From contig NC_087064.1 of the NCBI RefSeq assembly GCF_963678635.1, positions 11,950,819-12,014,818 on the forward strand: a stretch of DNA of 64,000 bases, written 5' to 3'. Below the pieces are notes generated by a model. It did no database searches. It saw nothing but the letters and a program-made list of their open reading frames with translations, and was not told the origin of the DNA. Positions 25,701 through 40,700 of this stretch are shown in pieces. Position numbers and translations under genes: made by a program. Origin of the DNA: Symsagittifera roscoffensis (lineage: Eukaryota > Xenacoelomorpha > Acoela > Convolutidae). How positions within the stretch are numbered: position 1 is the stretch's first letter; each line of letters starts with the position of its first letter.

Positions 25701-28700
25701 ACAAATTTAGGTTTATACTATCGTATGAAAAATTAAAAAAATAAATGCTTATTTTGAAAAAAACACTCGCCTATTAATTTTGGGCAAAAAATTCAAGCTG
25801 GACTAATATATAGACACAAAGTATGAAGCTTTGCGTGCAAACTTTTTTGGGTAAAAAGCTCATTTGAGCACAGAAGCGAGTTTGCAATCAAAAAATAGAT
25901 AAAAAATTTCAACCTCAAAATTGTATTTTTTTTGTGAAAAAAATGCATATCATAATTGTTTCAAGTATGAAATTGAATGATGACCATTTTTTTGGTCAAA
26001 TTTTTTTGCGAGGCCAGAGTTGCTTTCATGCAACCAAAACTGCCACTACTTTGTATTGTTTGAGTTTTAAACCAATTTAAGTTAATTTTCGAAACAAATG
26101 TTTCGATTGAAAAACCGCTAATCATACAATTTTCTTGTATGAAAGTAAACTGTATGACAAGCATTTTTTCCATTGCCTCCATATACGTAAAAAGCATGTT
26201 TGTAACCTTGTAGTGGAGTCCAGGAAATATCTGTTTTTTTCTTCGGAATCCATCAGCCTATTTCGTAGTTTCTGTCGCTCAGCAACAGCTATAGGCTTAG
26301 TTTGAAGTACATTTGGTTACCTGACGTCAGCAGAAGCTGAAGTCAAAGATATGCTTGCAATTTAGTGTGCGAATTCTGAACAGTTGTGCTCAAACGTTAA
26401 GATGATAGACAAAAACAAGTGATGTATTATTTGAAAAACCATCCTCTGTAAGCCAGACTGAAGTAGCAGATCGATCTTGAGTATAAAACCCACAGCCCTT
26501 TAAATTTATCGTCCGACAAAAAGGGAGCTCATTCTTTGGAGCAGAAAGTGGAACCAAATTGGCCTTCATCTGTTCAGCAAAATTTCTTAGATTAAAAACC
26601 GCTAGATGTTTTGTGGTTTTCATCTCAAACGCAACATGTTCACTTTGTGAAGAGCGTTTTAAGTAATGAATGCGCATCTTCGTCACAGACCATAACCGAA
26701 AATCACGGTGTGACTTGAAAAAATTTTACTACTATTTTCAGCTAGGATGAGAGATCGATAGAAAAAATAACTGGTACTCGATCTCAAGATTTATGAAGTC
26801 AATTTTTGTTCTTTTTTTGTTGCAGCTTGCACTCCATGTGAAGTGGGATTTGACTTTTTTCATGCGGATACTTGCTGTTTACGGAATGCAAAACAAATAA
26901 GTATCAACTGTATGACTCAAAATGCCGGAAATTGTTATTGGTTCATTCACTCTCTTCTCTCAATTAGTCGACAAAAACAAGAACTTCACTCCATTTTCAG
27001 CAAACTTTCATTTCAGCTTGAATTACGACCGTTTTTTCTCTTTTTTTTCTATTGTCGGAACAGCAAAACTCAACCGTCATTAAGTTGTGACAAATTGGAC
27101 CCGTGAAAAATCGTTTGCTGTATTTCAGATACATCGCTGAAATGATACAAGAAATAAGTACACTAAGTTTCTTTCTCCATAGTAGACAAACAGATTACAA
27201 TTTTTGACGCTGCTCATTATAAAAGTTGAAAAACTGTGATAAAAAACCGCAAGGCTATTGCTGATTGCCTTAATTGATAAATTGAATCTAAATTGAGCTG
27301 CTAAAATTACAACAAGCTAGTATGATTTTAAAACAAAGTTAATTTGTTTTCCTGTGTGAAAACTTAAATGGTCTTGAAGTCACATAATTAATTTAACAAT
27401 TTTTCCTGCGAAAGTTTTTCCTGGAAAAATTAATATAACTCGTAATAAACGTGCCTTTTAAACCTTAATATACGTTTTACTTTTTCGAAAATAGTACCGG
27501 AACGTTTGTTCTGCCTTTTTCTAGACAATTTACAGACTTTTGCGTTTTCTGAAGTTCAGTTTGTGGTTCAATAGTTTGCGGGAAGAAAAAAAGTAAGTGC
27601 GAGCGATAGAAAGCTTTCACGGCATTTAACTTTATACACATAGCATTGACATCTAAAGCTTGTACATCATTGCGAAGTCCAGAAAATTCCGACTGCCCTC
27701 TAACTGGTCTCGAATGTTTTTTTTTGGCTAAAATTTTGTAATAAAATATTTACGCTGTCAACATCAAAAGTTTAGTGTTAAAATTTCAAACCTATGGGAA
27801 CTAATATGGTGCATTAGCTTGCCATAATGTTCCGACTTTTGAAGACAATGAAGATTATATATGCTTTGATGATTTTTATTCAAACCAATTTCCGAAATAA
27901 CTGTTTGTGAATGAGGGATCGTTCCGTGGATCTTTGTGTTCCCAGACCGCGCTCACACCTCTATTTTACTCTGATTTTGCGCTTTTTGTGGAATCATTCT
28001 ACCTAAACTGTTTGTTCAATAATTTGATGTTGAAATTTTAGCGCGAATTTTTGCAAAAAGGCAAGCTAACCGGTGCATCAAAAGCTCAATCTTCATAGGG
28101 CACATGACTTAGATCCAAACAGAATAAAACTGGCAGTTTTTAAACCCCCATAATTTTTCCGAAATTGATTTTCAGTTGATATCTTCATTTTATTTTTTGA
28201 TTTTTTTGGATTTCTCGATCAACTAAATTGATCTGATTACAAAAGCCTTAAGCATACTGATTGCTTTTTTATAAGCCGTTATAAAAAACCATCACCATTC
28301 CTGAAATAAAATAAAAACTGAAATTTGTTTATTCGTTTATGTGACAATTCGAACCTTTTGTTTTTTTTTCTCAAAAAGTCCAAACCATTTTTTTGTGACT
28401 GGAGTTCAATTCTAGGTCGACGTGAGCAACTACTTTCCAGACTTTGATAGAAACTCCGATGTTAAGTTTGTGAAATTTCAGCAATTCATAGTTTAAACTT
28501 ATGTAGCCACGAAATTAATTCTCGAAATATGAAGTTTTGGTCGCGATATTGTGAAAATTATTCGCATGATTATGTCTGAAAAATAACAGCAACAAACTCG
28601 AACAATTAGTCGTGATTTTCTGGAATTAGTTGCAAAAACTTAGACATAGGTTCGTGGCTTTCTGGAACGCAGAAAAATAGGCTACAAAGAATCCTAACAA

Positions 28701-31700
28701 AAGTCTCAGAAGCGAAAATTATTGGTCAAAGTTACTGTTTTTGAGTACTTAACAGCTCAACAATCATAATATAATTTTAAAAACGGAAAGGGCACAAAAA
28801 TAATTGACTGTTTATGAGACGCATTTTTCTGTAGTGGTAGTCAGAGTTCTTAGTACTTTAGCAACAAAAGTCACTTGGCACGCAAAAGTATCACTTGAAT
28901 AGAAAAAGTTATAGAAATGTTTTGAGTTTTCAAGCAAAATCAAAATGCAGCGAGCCCAAAAATGCACCGCTCGCGAAAATATTTTTTTTTCATACCATAC
29001 TTTTTTAATTGATCGCGCCGATTGCGAACACATTTCAGTTTCGACACGAATTTCCAATTTCTTTTCTGAAAAGTGAAACTGTTTTATTACTATACATTTA
29101 ACAAAAAAAATAGTTCGATCCATTTTACTTATTCCTCTGACCCATTGAAATTGGGTAAAATTTTATTTTCAGTTGGGCTGAACTTTCGATGCATTTTTGA
29201 GGCGTTAACATCAATTATATAATAACCCCAAGCAAGTTGTTTAAAACTAATTTCGCACAAAACTCTGGCTTTCTTGGCACAAAGTTTCCTAATTAATTTT
29301 AATGAGTTAATGCACACTAAAGTATTAAAAACAAACTTTTAAATACTTCAAATGTTCATGAGTTGAATTTATAAAAACTAGCTATAACACTCACTATTCT
29401 TTAAAAACTTGGTAGTATTTTTTGTTTCGCGTAGGTCCAAAAGAGCCAGAGAGTATTTGAATAAACTTGATAAGATGCCTTTTTGTTAACAACAACACTG
29501 AAATTTTCTAGTGTTTTAAAAATGTTTCCTTATGTACCTCAAGCTTAGATGTGAAGCTTTTCGAGATAAAAAAAAGATTAGCTTAAATTTATTGAACATT
29601 TTAAAGAAACACTTCGAATCGATGTTTTCCAGATGTTAGAGTTTCATCTAGATGCTTATTGATGTCAAAACATGCTCCGTATTCCACGCTGTATTTTTGG
29701 ATAGAAAGGGTGTAATAAAAACTAACAAGACTGCTCGTATCAGGGCGAAGCCCTGAATGTTCCGACTGCCTTTTAAGGTTTATGGAGCAGCAGTAATAAC
29801 ATAAAAAATTAAATGAAATAAAATAAAATGAAATTTTTTTTTTCCAAAATTTGAAATTTTTTATGAAAATCATCCCCCCACACGCCATATAAAGTACAAA
29901 AAGATAGATTTCGTTCCCTGTAACAAATCAATTATGGCAAATAAGCTTCGTTCAACCAATTTGGAACGATTTATATGACGGATTAAATCTCCGCTTACGC
30001 GTTAATAGCGCGAACTTTATTGCCCGTTAATTGTCCCAAATTGGTCAAAATGGCCAAAATGGCAATCTTTAAACCCTCATAACTTACGAAAAATGATCAC
30101 AGGTGAAATATCTTTTCAAATTTAGGTTCAGGACAACAATGGCTTTCGAATGATATGAAAAAATTCCGTCAAAAATGGCTAGTTAAAAAGTCGAAATTTG
30201 TCTGAAGAAAAAAAAACACACCCGAGCACAAATATTCCGTTACTTTCGTATCAAAAGTCGGAACAATTACGAAAAATACAACCAATTAGCTGGCCTCAAC
30301 TCAAATTGGAACATTTTGTAAGGCTAGAAAAATCGCGTTACGCATTCAGCATCAAGTTTCAACTGCATTAAGTGCTAACTGCACAGTTTAGTTAGAATCG
30401 TTCCAGGGGGTTCGTGGAGTCAGTTTACTAATGTCATGTGCGCGCCCTCACTGCTACAACAATGATTGTGGGAGCGATTCCACACTTAGCAAATGTTTTT
30501 TAAGACTTTGGTCTGAAAAAAACCACTCCCAGCATATATATTCCTTATTTTCTTAAACAATCGGAACAAAAAGACTGCTCGCTATAAAAGCGAAGCTCTA
30601 GCCTTGAATGTTCCAACTGTAGTTAAATTCCAAGTAAGTGTTTTTGAGTGACCATTTGATTAATTAAATCACAAAAAATCTTTTTATAAAATCTTTTTTC
30701 TTTCCTCCCACCACCATGAGGGTAAATTACAAAGTTTTGCTTTTAAGCCTCAATTCAAATTGGACCAATTTAATCTGCCTCTCCAGTGTGTTATAAGAAA
30801 GCAACATATTGCGCGTTATTTGCCTATATTGACCAATTTAGCATTTTTCAAATGCCAATACCTTTGCGAAAAATGATTACAAGTGATTTGTTCAGCTCTG
30901 AAGATCAATATATTTTCACATCGTTGAACAAATTTTCCTCAAAAAACAAAAAAGCGAAAATTGAGTAGATAATAAAACCTCCCCACGCATAAATAATCAG
31001 CCTTTTCTTCGAAAGTCGGAACAATAGGATAAGCCTGTAATGGCTTGGACTGAAAAAAACTGAGGTTCAAAATAATTGTTTTGTTACCTGTTTTCATTTA
31101 GCTTTTAGATGTATATCTTTCACACTCTAGCCAGCTTTGATGCTTTTTGGTCCAGAGTTTTGGTGTTTTTTTTTATTTGACCAGAACATTCGAGCCAATT
31201 TGGGAAAACATTTAAATCATGGCTACTTTGTTTTCTTTTTCTTAAATAACAGTTTGATCTGAGAGCAGTCGGCAAGGTCATTTTTGTTTTAATCATATGT
31301 GCATCTCTCATGTTTTATGATAAAATGGTGTTGGCTTTGTAAGCTTTGGTGTTTTAAACACGAAACGGTGGGGTAATCTTTCAAATAATTTTTGCTTAAA
31401 ACTAGTTTTCGGCACGACGAATGTAATAAATTGTCAACGAATGAATTGTTTCGGGTTTAAGTGACATTGGATTAAAAACCTGGGTTATGTAAAACACAGA
31501 GTTATACGATTGGGAATCAATTTATACGTCAGACGTATAAAAACCCGAAAGAATTTTCTCTCATGATTCAAAAGCGAGGGCAGCAAATTGCTCTCGTGAG
31601 CTCAAGTTTTTGTTTCAAATTTTCGTTTAGCGAGATTTAAAATTAGTTGAAGCCTAGAAAAAAGGCAAAGGTTATTTGATTTTTTTCATTGGGAAGTTTA

Positions 31701-34700
31701 TTGTGATGACCGCTGTTGAGCATTTCAACATAAACACTTGTTCTTGTTTTCTGGGAAAAGGCGTTTTTTTAAAAAAAAAAACTGTCAATTGTTTGGTTCT
31801 TAAGACACAATACGACTGGGAAACATAGTTTTTTCACCATTCATTTTAGCTGTGCTTTTGAGTTTATTGAATCAGAAAACATTGAAGTTTCCAAATTTAG
31901 CAACGAACGTAAAGCTAATTAGAATTGTATAATTCAATTTCCGTTCAAGACAGATAGGCCTTGTTCGATAATGAGATAATACACCTGTTATGAGATATCT
32001 GTGTTGAGTTAGACATTAATTCGTCCGTATTTGCTCCATCTCTTTTCATGTAAAATCCAATATTAACAAGACTGCTTGTATCAGGGCGAAGCCCTGAATG
32101 TTCCGACTGCCTATTAAGGTTTATGGAGCAGTATTAACATTAAAAAATTAAAAGTAATAAAACAAAATGAAATTTTTTTTCTTCTAAAATTCGAAATTTT
32201 TTATGAAAATCATCCCCCCACACGCCATATAAAGTACAAAAGGATAGTTTTTGCTACTTGTAACAAATCAATTATGGCAAATAAGCTTCGTTAAACCAAT
32301 TTGGAACGATTTCTAAGACGGATTAACTCTCCGCTTACGCGTTAATAGCGCGAAAATATCGCGCGTTAATTGTCCCAAATTGGCCAAAATAGCAACCTCA
32401 AACCCCCATAACTTTACACTAAATAATCACAGGTGAAATATCTTTTCAAATTTGAGCTCAGGACAACAACACCTTTCGAATGATATAAAAAAATTCCGTC
32501 AAAATGACTAGTTAAAAAGTCGAAATTTGTCTGAAGAAAAAAAAAACCCACCCCGAGCACAAATATTCCGTTACTTTCGTATCGAAAGTCGGAACAACAA
32601 CGTGGCAATAACAATAAGATAAATAAAAGCTTTTGCTTCTTAAAGCCGCCCCCACCACCTCCAAGTTAATTTGAATGATACCGGGTCAAGGTTTGAGATT
32701 TATGTTTTGACCGAGGCGTGTCGAACACATGTCAGAGTTTGACAGTAAATCCATAGTCGAACGCTCTGTAGTCGAAATCAAAGCCGAAACATTAAGTCGA
32801 GTCGGTTGAGGCATAAAGTCGAATATAAAGTCAAAAATATAGTCGAACACAAAATCGAAACATGAAGTTGAACATAGCTCTCGGTTTTGAGAATTATAAA
32901 AAATGATAAATGCTTTTTTCCGTACTTTCAGCGAGACGTTGACTTGTTCACATCCTGTTTTAGTCCAGATCCGCTGCGCTTACTCTGCGCACAAAGCATC
33001 ATAAAAATTGCTTATACTTATTGGGTCAATATACCGGTTTATAAAACCTATAAGAACCCAAACCAATCGTAGTTAAGAAATTTTTTGATGCTAAGTTGAG
33101 GCATGCAACCTTTATGCTGATGAAATTTCAGAAAGTTAATTTTGATAACCTAAAGTTGCTGGCCAAAATGTCCAAAAAACAGCCAATTAGACAAATTCTT
33201 CCATTTTTGCAAAAACTGGAAAAAAAGAATCGATCGTAATTCTTCATAAATTATTTCGCTCCGAACTACTAATTTGACTTTTTTATTTTCTTTTGAAGAG
33301 GAAATAATTGCGTTGTTGCCTCCTTGTTGTCATCCTAATTTGGCAATCGGTGCAAAATTATCTGATAACTTCTATTTTCCTCAAGGTAAATGAAACGACT
33401 GAGCTGATTGATAATAAGGTTTCTTGCGTTCTCATCGCGAATATTCTATGAACAGACCGAAATGACAAATCTACTAATTGCTACAAAAAACAACCAAACT
33501 TGTTCCAAAGTCTTATACTTCGTAGTCGTACCACCACTGCTTGCTAAGCTAATTATCTGGCAGCCGAAATGTTAACCGGCCTAAAACGCCAGCCGAAAAG
33601 TTACGTCATATCATTGAATTTTCAATGACTTTGTAACTGTTACAAAAACTTACATAACTGTTATTGAACACTGCCGCATTTTCAGCTAGTTTATACTTCG
33701 GTTGGTGTATATTCTACATCATCTGCTTGATGATGACGCTTGTTTCCAATTAGTACCTCTCCCATCAATCATTATACCTGTCACTTTAGATAAGCATGCA
33801 GCTTCTATGTCTCACTTCTAAAATGATAACAATATAAAAACACAACTTTTCAATTGACATGGAAGATTGAAAATTTGTCTACCACTAATTATAAGATAAT
33901 ATGCAAAATTGAATTTGCCGTATGTTAATCGAAGTTGCCATGTATGAAAAACTTCTAGACATACAATTCCATATAAAAAGAAAATTGTATGAAATCTCTA
34001 TGATAAGCATTTTTTTATATAAAAAATTCTATGATAAGTATTTTCTTTGTAAATGATTTTTTTTGTAAATTTAATTTTTGAAAATTTTTGGATTGTGATC
34101 GTAACCGAGCGCAAGTGACAAAGACCTTGGCTCACTCAAATTTGTATTCACCAAAGGTTGGACGGTCTTGCATTTACAATGTGTAGAAAACTACCTGAAT
34201 TGTCTTAGAGCTGTCTTACACAAATGATATAACAAAAAATTCAACGATAAAATTTTCAACGATGATTATTTTTAAAATTTGACTTTTTAAATTATCAAAC
34301 ATTGATCAAGGAAAACATAAACATGCCATGCAAAAGAAATAGTAGTTTTTAGCATTTGTGAAAAAAATTATTGATTAAAAAGGAAAAAAATTCAACCCTA
34401 GTGTTTCCAGGACTACATTATTCACACCAATCATCAAATTTTGCATGCAAAAATTTCTTGGAAAATGCTTGTTTGAGTACAAAATTCAATTCGCGGTTAA
34501 AGAAAAAAAAAGTTTGGGGCAATTTCAAAAAATTGGGTTGACGCCATCAAAAAATGAAAGTCCTTCGATTTCCATTTATGGACATTCTATGAGTAGCATT
34601 TTTTGACAAACGTTTTTTTTTATTTAATGCGATACAACGAGTCTTAAGCCAAAGCAAGAAAAAATATCTTTGAAAATTCGAAGACACCATTTTATTTTTT

Positions 34701-37700
34701 TTCATAGACTTAATTTATAGAATTGTATGAGTAGCGTTTTCGGTTTATCGAGGTCATCCCGGGCTAGCACTTGAATCAAATTAGATTTTTTAAAAATGGC
34801 AGTTGAGCATGACCGCTAACTATACGCATTTTTGGGTTCAATTTATATCGTAGCGACAAATCATCCTCGTCCTACAATCGGGTGCCATTCTTTCACCCTT
34901 CTAATAAAGTTTGCATAAATTTTAAACTTTAAATACGACGTGATCTCGATTGAAGCTCTCTACTCTACTGGTTGCGAATGTGGTGTCAATCATAGAAAAC
35001 TGCGAGAGCTCAAACTCACACATAGCTACAAAACAAATTTAGTTTTTGGTTTGCAGTGAATAACTTTTTGCAGCTTAAACGGACGTCTGCCAAAATTTGT
35101 CTTCTCAATTTTTTCTTTTGGGCATTCTTCTAACCTAGGTCTCCAATTTTTTACGTGTTCCAGAGCTGTTTTTATAGAATTTTTTTGAATCTCCCTAACT
35201 ATTTTCCCTTTCTGCAAAAGGGAGAAGATTCGCTACTTGGTACGAAAATCTGATCGACCTAACCAATGATTTAGTTCGTAATAAAGGTGGAAGTTCGTTA
35301 CTAGGTATCATAGTGATGGGGACATAGTTGTATAGATCCTATTTTTCTTCGTCTGTTTTACTCTAAACAATTTTAATATTGTAATGTTCGATAACACAAC
35401 GTTCGAAATTATAATGTTTGATAGCACGTTTGTAAGGAAATTTAGATTAAAAAATTGATTAAATTTTTAAGCTTTCAATCGAAAGTTTGCTTAAATTGTG
35501 ACAAAAGTGCTGAAACTTAATATTGCTTAATAATGTTTGGATTGATTTCGAATTTTGCTCGAAATTTTGCAAAACAAATAATCTTAGATATCTCAGATAC
35601 AAAAGATGTATTCTGTGTAATGAAATCGGGCAGAAGAAATGGAAACAAGAAAAAAGAAACACTTTGCAAAGCTATGAAAACCACCAGCAAAAATATCTTT
35701 TTTGAATTACTGAAACTAGATTTTTTTTACAGTTTTTTGATTGGAAAATTATGTTTTTCAGTTTTTGTTTTTTTTTGTTTTGATTCTCCGGTTGAGTTAA
35801 TATTGATAAATTATCGCTCAACATTTTTCCCTACAGTCAAATATTGGTGCGGAATTAACAGAGCTGGAAAGTTCAAAAAAGATTAGCGATTTCCTAATTC
35901 CAAAGAAACAACAAGACTGCTCGTATGAAGGCAAAGCCTTGGAAGTTCCGATTGTTTTTTAAGGTCTATGAAATAGTGTTCGCTTAAAAAAATGATTAAT
36001 TTTTCAAAAAAAACTTTTAATTTTTTCTAAATCATCCTCCACACGCCATAAAATCAAAATGATAGTTTTTGCTCCTATCAACGTAGAAATTTTGACAAAT
36101 AGCTGGTTTAAACCAAATTGGAACAATTTCTACGCGGGATTAAATATATGATTACGCGTTAATTGCGCGAAGTATATCGCGCGTAAATTGTCCCAAATTG
36201 GCCATATTGCCAATACTTAAACCCTCATAATTTTATGAAAAATGATCACAGGTAAAATATTTTTTCAAAACTGATTTCATGCCAATAATACGTTTCGCCT
36301 GCTACATTTCTTAGCTAAAAAGTCGAAATTTGTCTGAAGAAAAAAAAAACAACACCGAGCACAAATATTCCGTTACTTTCGTTATGAAATTCGGAACAAT
36401 TAATTGGCCAAGAACTAGCCATGCAGTTTTATAGATGAAATAGCCAAAAAATTACTTTTTTAATCCTGATAGCACGTTTCAATGTCAAAAGAACACTAAA
36501 TTAGTCAAAAGAACACTAAAGAACACTAAATTTAAAAAAAATCTACAAAAAAAAAACAAATTTTTTTACAAAAAAAATTGTCATTTAGCTAAATAGCTCA
36601 TTTTATATGGATGTCTAAACTTAAAAATTTTTACCATTAACTTTGAATTGAAAAAAAAATTGATTTTTTTTGGAAAAAAGGCATCAAAACTTCCCCGATA
36701 GTTTGCCGAAGGAGTTTGAATTTCGAGTTCTATGAAAAAAATTGCTTCTAATGGAGTTTTTTTGTCAGTTTCTACAAAGGTGAAAAAAATCGACAATAAT
36801 CAATTAAAAATGCATTATAATATTACTACTTTTTGAGTCAATAAAATCCATATTTAATCCAATATAAACGAGTTTTTTTTTTTCACTTTTGTGAACACTG
36901 ACCATGAAACTCAATTAAAATTGATTTTTTTTAAATTTTTGAGATGCGATTTTCAACGCACATTAATTTTTTTTTACGTTTAAAACAAAAGCTGGTTACT
37001 TGTTATCAGTTACAACTTTTTTCTGCGCAACTTTGATTTTTGTAACTCTTACTTTTTGTAACTGTAACTTGGATATAATCAACCAATCCCCGGTGTCCCA
37101 GCTGAACCAACCCCCCCCCCCCCCTATCACCAACCCGACCTGAACGGGGAGGGTTCTGGTTCAGGTGTGGAGGGGTTGGGTTGTTCACGTCTGGGGGGCA
37201 AGTAGGGCAAACGTTGGGATGGGGGTTGTAAGGGGGCAAACGTTGGGATGGGGGTTGTAAGGGAGCAAAGGGGCAAACGTTACAGGGAGGAGGTTAATGG
37301 AATCTTATAGCAATTTGAGTTTAGGTTTAGAAATAGATTAAGCCGTACACTCGTTTTGCAGATTTTCCGCCTTACTCATTTGATAAATGCAGAAAATCTT
37401 GCAAAACTTTGCTCGACGCGAAAAAAAAATAAAGTGGAAAAAATTAATTTTAACCTGATTTTCTACTTATTATATAATCAATTATAATGGATTTCAAATG
37501 AATTATAATGCATTATTTTCATTTTTAATTTTTTAGTCCAATTTTGTTGTCTGAGCGTAACATGGGAATTGATTATATTGTCATATTTTAGACGACGAAA
37601 ATTTTTGTGATTACACGTCATCATCAATGAAATCATTGTTAAAACTGGGTTTGAGTTTTTTTCATCGATGACTATTACTGGGAACTCAACCCGTGTAGTT

Positions 37701-40700
37701 GAAAGTGCATCTTGCTATCTTTTGACCTACTGAAGCTGAAACACTGTCTGAAACACTGTCAGTTTTCTCTTTTTCAAAAATTTCTAGTTTGGGAGGATCA
37801 GTGCAAAAAACTTTACGTTTTCAAAAAATGAAGTTGTGCAGTGTTTCATTTGACAAATTGTACAATTAGTAACTGTTTATTTGTATTGTTGAAATTTTTT
37901 TATCGCGGTCACTTTTTCATCTGCATCAAATTCTTTGGCTATTTCTTCATAAATAACTGTCGATATAAATTTTGATGTCATTAAGCGAGCGCTGCAAAAC
38001 TCTGCTACCTCGAGTTGAAACAATTTCAAGTGATGACATCATCACATAAATAATTTTTTTGCGGCATTCGTAGTTTTTTGTACAATCGTCATATGCAATA
38101 TTCAGTTCACCAATCCGGCCAGTCAATTATAAAAGTTCAATCTTTCCGCCACCATCACAGCATGCATTAATGGATTCCAAGCTCTGTCCATCCATTGTGT
38201 CTAATGTCATCTCTTTGATAAAATTTATGTCGCTCATAAACCTATCGAGTAATAACTAATCGGAAGTGACAACCAACACAATCCTCTTTAGATCACTCCT
38301 GACCATTCCAATTTGATGTCAGACGGGACAATAAGCATCACATTGTCACTTAAATCCATCGCCTTAGACTCATGAAATTATAGTTGTACTAATCTAACTA
38401 TTCCAACTGAACCAAACCCCCTATCACTCACCCGACCTGAACGGGGAGGGGGTGCGGTTCAGCTGTGGAGGGGTGGGTTGTTCACGTGACGCCTGAACTA
38501 TTGTAAACTATGTTCACGCCCTAATCTACCTTAAATAATCACTATGACTACAGCAACCTAAATGAATTTTTTGAAATGGCAGGAAATAACTCACCCATGT
38601 TGCGCGTTTCGGCGGGTTATTAGTTAAGCCTGGTTAGCCTTTTGCCTCCCAATTCCCAATTGGAAAACAAAGTTGATTAGAATGAAAATTTCCTCCAATG
38701 GTAACAGTCAATTTTAGTAATTTTACATCCTAAAACCAATCTAATTGTTTATTTGGGTGAGACAATTGACTAACTAGAGTTAATTAATTACACGCCGAGA
38801 TGGCGCTTGTGGAAATCCGCAATGCGGGCAGCTATTTCCTGTCTAAACAGACAAATTGTCCTTTTCAGACAAAATTGATAGCTGCATGAAATGTGTGATT
38901 TATTCACAAATCAGGCATCGCGCAGAACCCCCGTAGCTGAATTCCAAAACTGGTTGTGCTGCTTATGGCTAAAGTAATTTAGAAAAAAATGTATATTATT
39001 CAAATCTATCCGGACTTCGAGTTCGTATTTCCGGTTGATCTGAAAGGAAACTATAACTTATTCTGTCAAGTTTAGAAAGAGGAAAAACTATACACAAGTT
39101 GAGGTCCATACAAGAAAAATGCCTTTCATACAATTTCATATATGGATTCAGCTGACTTTTCAGTTGCGACTAATTTGGTTCAAAATAATTCAAGCTCCAG
39201 TCCAAAGCATGACATGGTACAAAATCCAAGGACACTTCAATTTAATTACATTTTTATAGGTTTATCCTTGCTGCAGTTTTGAACAAAAGGTAGAAAACGT
39301 GAATCAAGTTGATATTTGCATCAGTTAAAGTTGAAAATTTTCAATGGTGCAAAACGAGCAAATTTTCCAAACGCGGTGGAAAGATGACGGACAATTTTCA
39401 CCAGATAATGATGTTTCCTGTTTTTGGAACATTTTTTATTTAATAAAAAAAAGTTTGATGCTTAACTAATGGCTATATAAGCAAATGTTTCGCGTTGCTG
39501 CGCAATTAGTAAACAATTTTCCAAGCCTGCTACTTTTTGCTCAAATATGATAATATTGCAAATACAATTCATTTTCAAACTATTTTTCGAAATAATTTGA
39601 AATTATTTGGAAATTATACTAATTTTCTATCATTTTACCAAATGGAGAAAGGGTGACTTAGTATCAGGCAGCAACAGTATTGATTTAAATTATCCGGACA
39701 AAACTATCAAAAATTGAAATTTCAAACTCCTTTTTCTCAAATTGGGTTAAGATTAGACAAAAGTAAAGAGATTATAAGTTGCTAAGAAATTCACCAGAGT
39801 TTATATGACCCAATTTTCCCCCAAAATACTTAAGTCAAACTTAACCCCCAAAATTGGACATTTTAACTTTTTTAAGTAATCAAGAATTACGCTGAAACTA
39901 CCACGTTAATTGATGCAAAAGTTTATCAAAAGAAACCTCTTACACGGTCGAACAAAGTTTTAGAAATTAAATTTCCAAAAATTTGCGTTAAACGTTTGAA
40001 ATTTGTTTTTAGCCGGAGAATTAGATTTTTTTTTCATGGAAAATTTGACCTATTTCGGCTATCAACCAAAAATATACTTCTCCAACAAATTTTTGGAAGT
40101 TTGTTGGGCTTTGTAAGAGGCTTCTTTTGATATAATTTTCTTATCAATTAAAGTGGTAACTGTCCGAATTATTCTTTATTAATTATAACAAACCAAATTG
40201 ACTCATTGTTGGCGCAAATTTTTGGTTAAGAATATCGAAGAAATTGCTCTATATTATAGTTTTGGTGAAATTTTAAGCATTTTTCTGTCTTCATTTTTTG
40301 TCTATTCTTAACCCATTTTGAGGAAAACGCGTTTGAATCTTCAAATTTTGATAGTTTGTACAGATAAATTAAACCAGCACTGCGTTGTTAGCAAATAATG
40401 TGATCAAATCAGATTGTGAGATCGATTCTCATTCTCTTCCATGCGACACTGCTTCTCTTCGATGTTTTTCTACACTGCGACAATTTTTTTAACAAAAATT
40501 ATTTCCAAAAAAGTGACACTTTGTCTGTAAAAAAACTTCAAGCGAAGATGATTGCGTTTCAGCAATTTATTTTCACTTGCTTCCCAATTATTTTTGAGTT
40601 TACCTGTGAATAAGGGAGAAAAAAACATTGAGCAATTAGGCAAGAGTACTTTTTTCACTTTAAAATTAAAAAGTGTTGTTGATTGCTTATTGTTCAAAAT

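Noticed and set aside
35533-35886. 117-codon + ORF
   Set aside because: Overlaps ORFs on both strands with low-complexity Phe/Lys content; no domain and no splice context.
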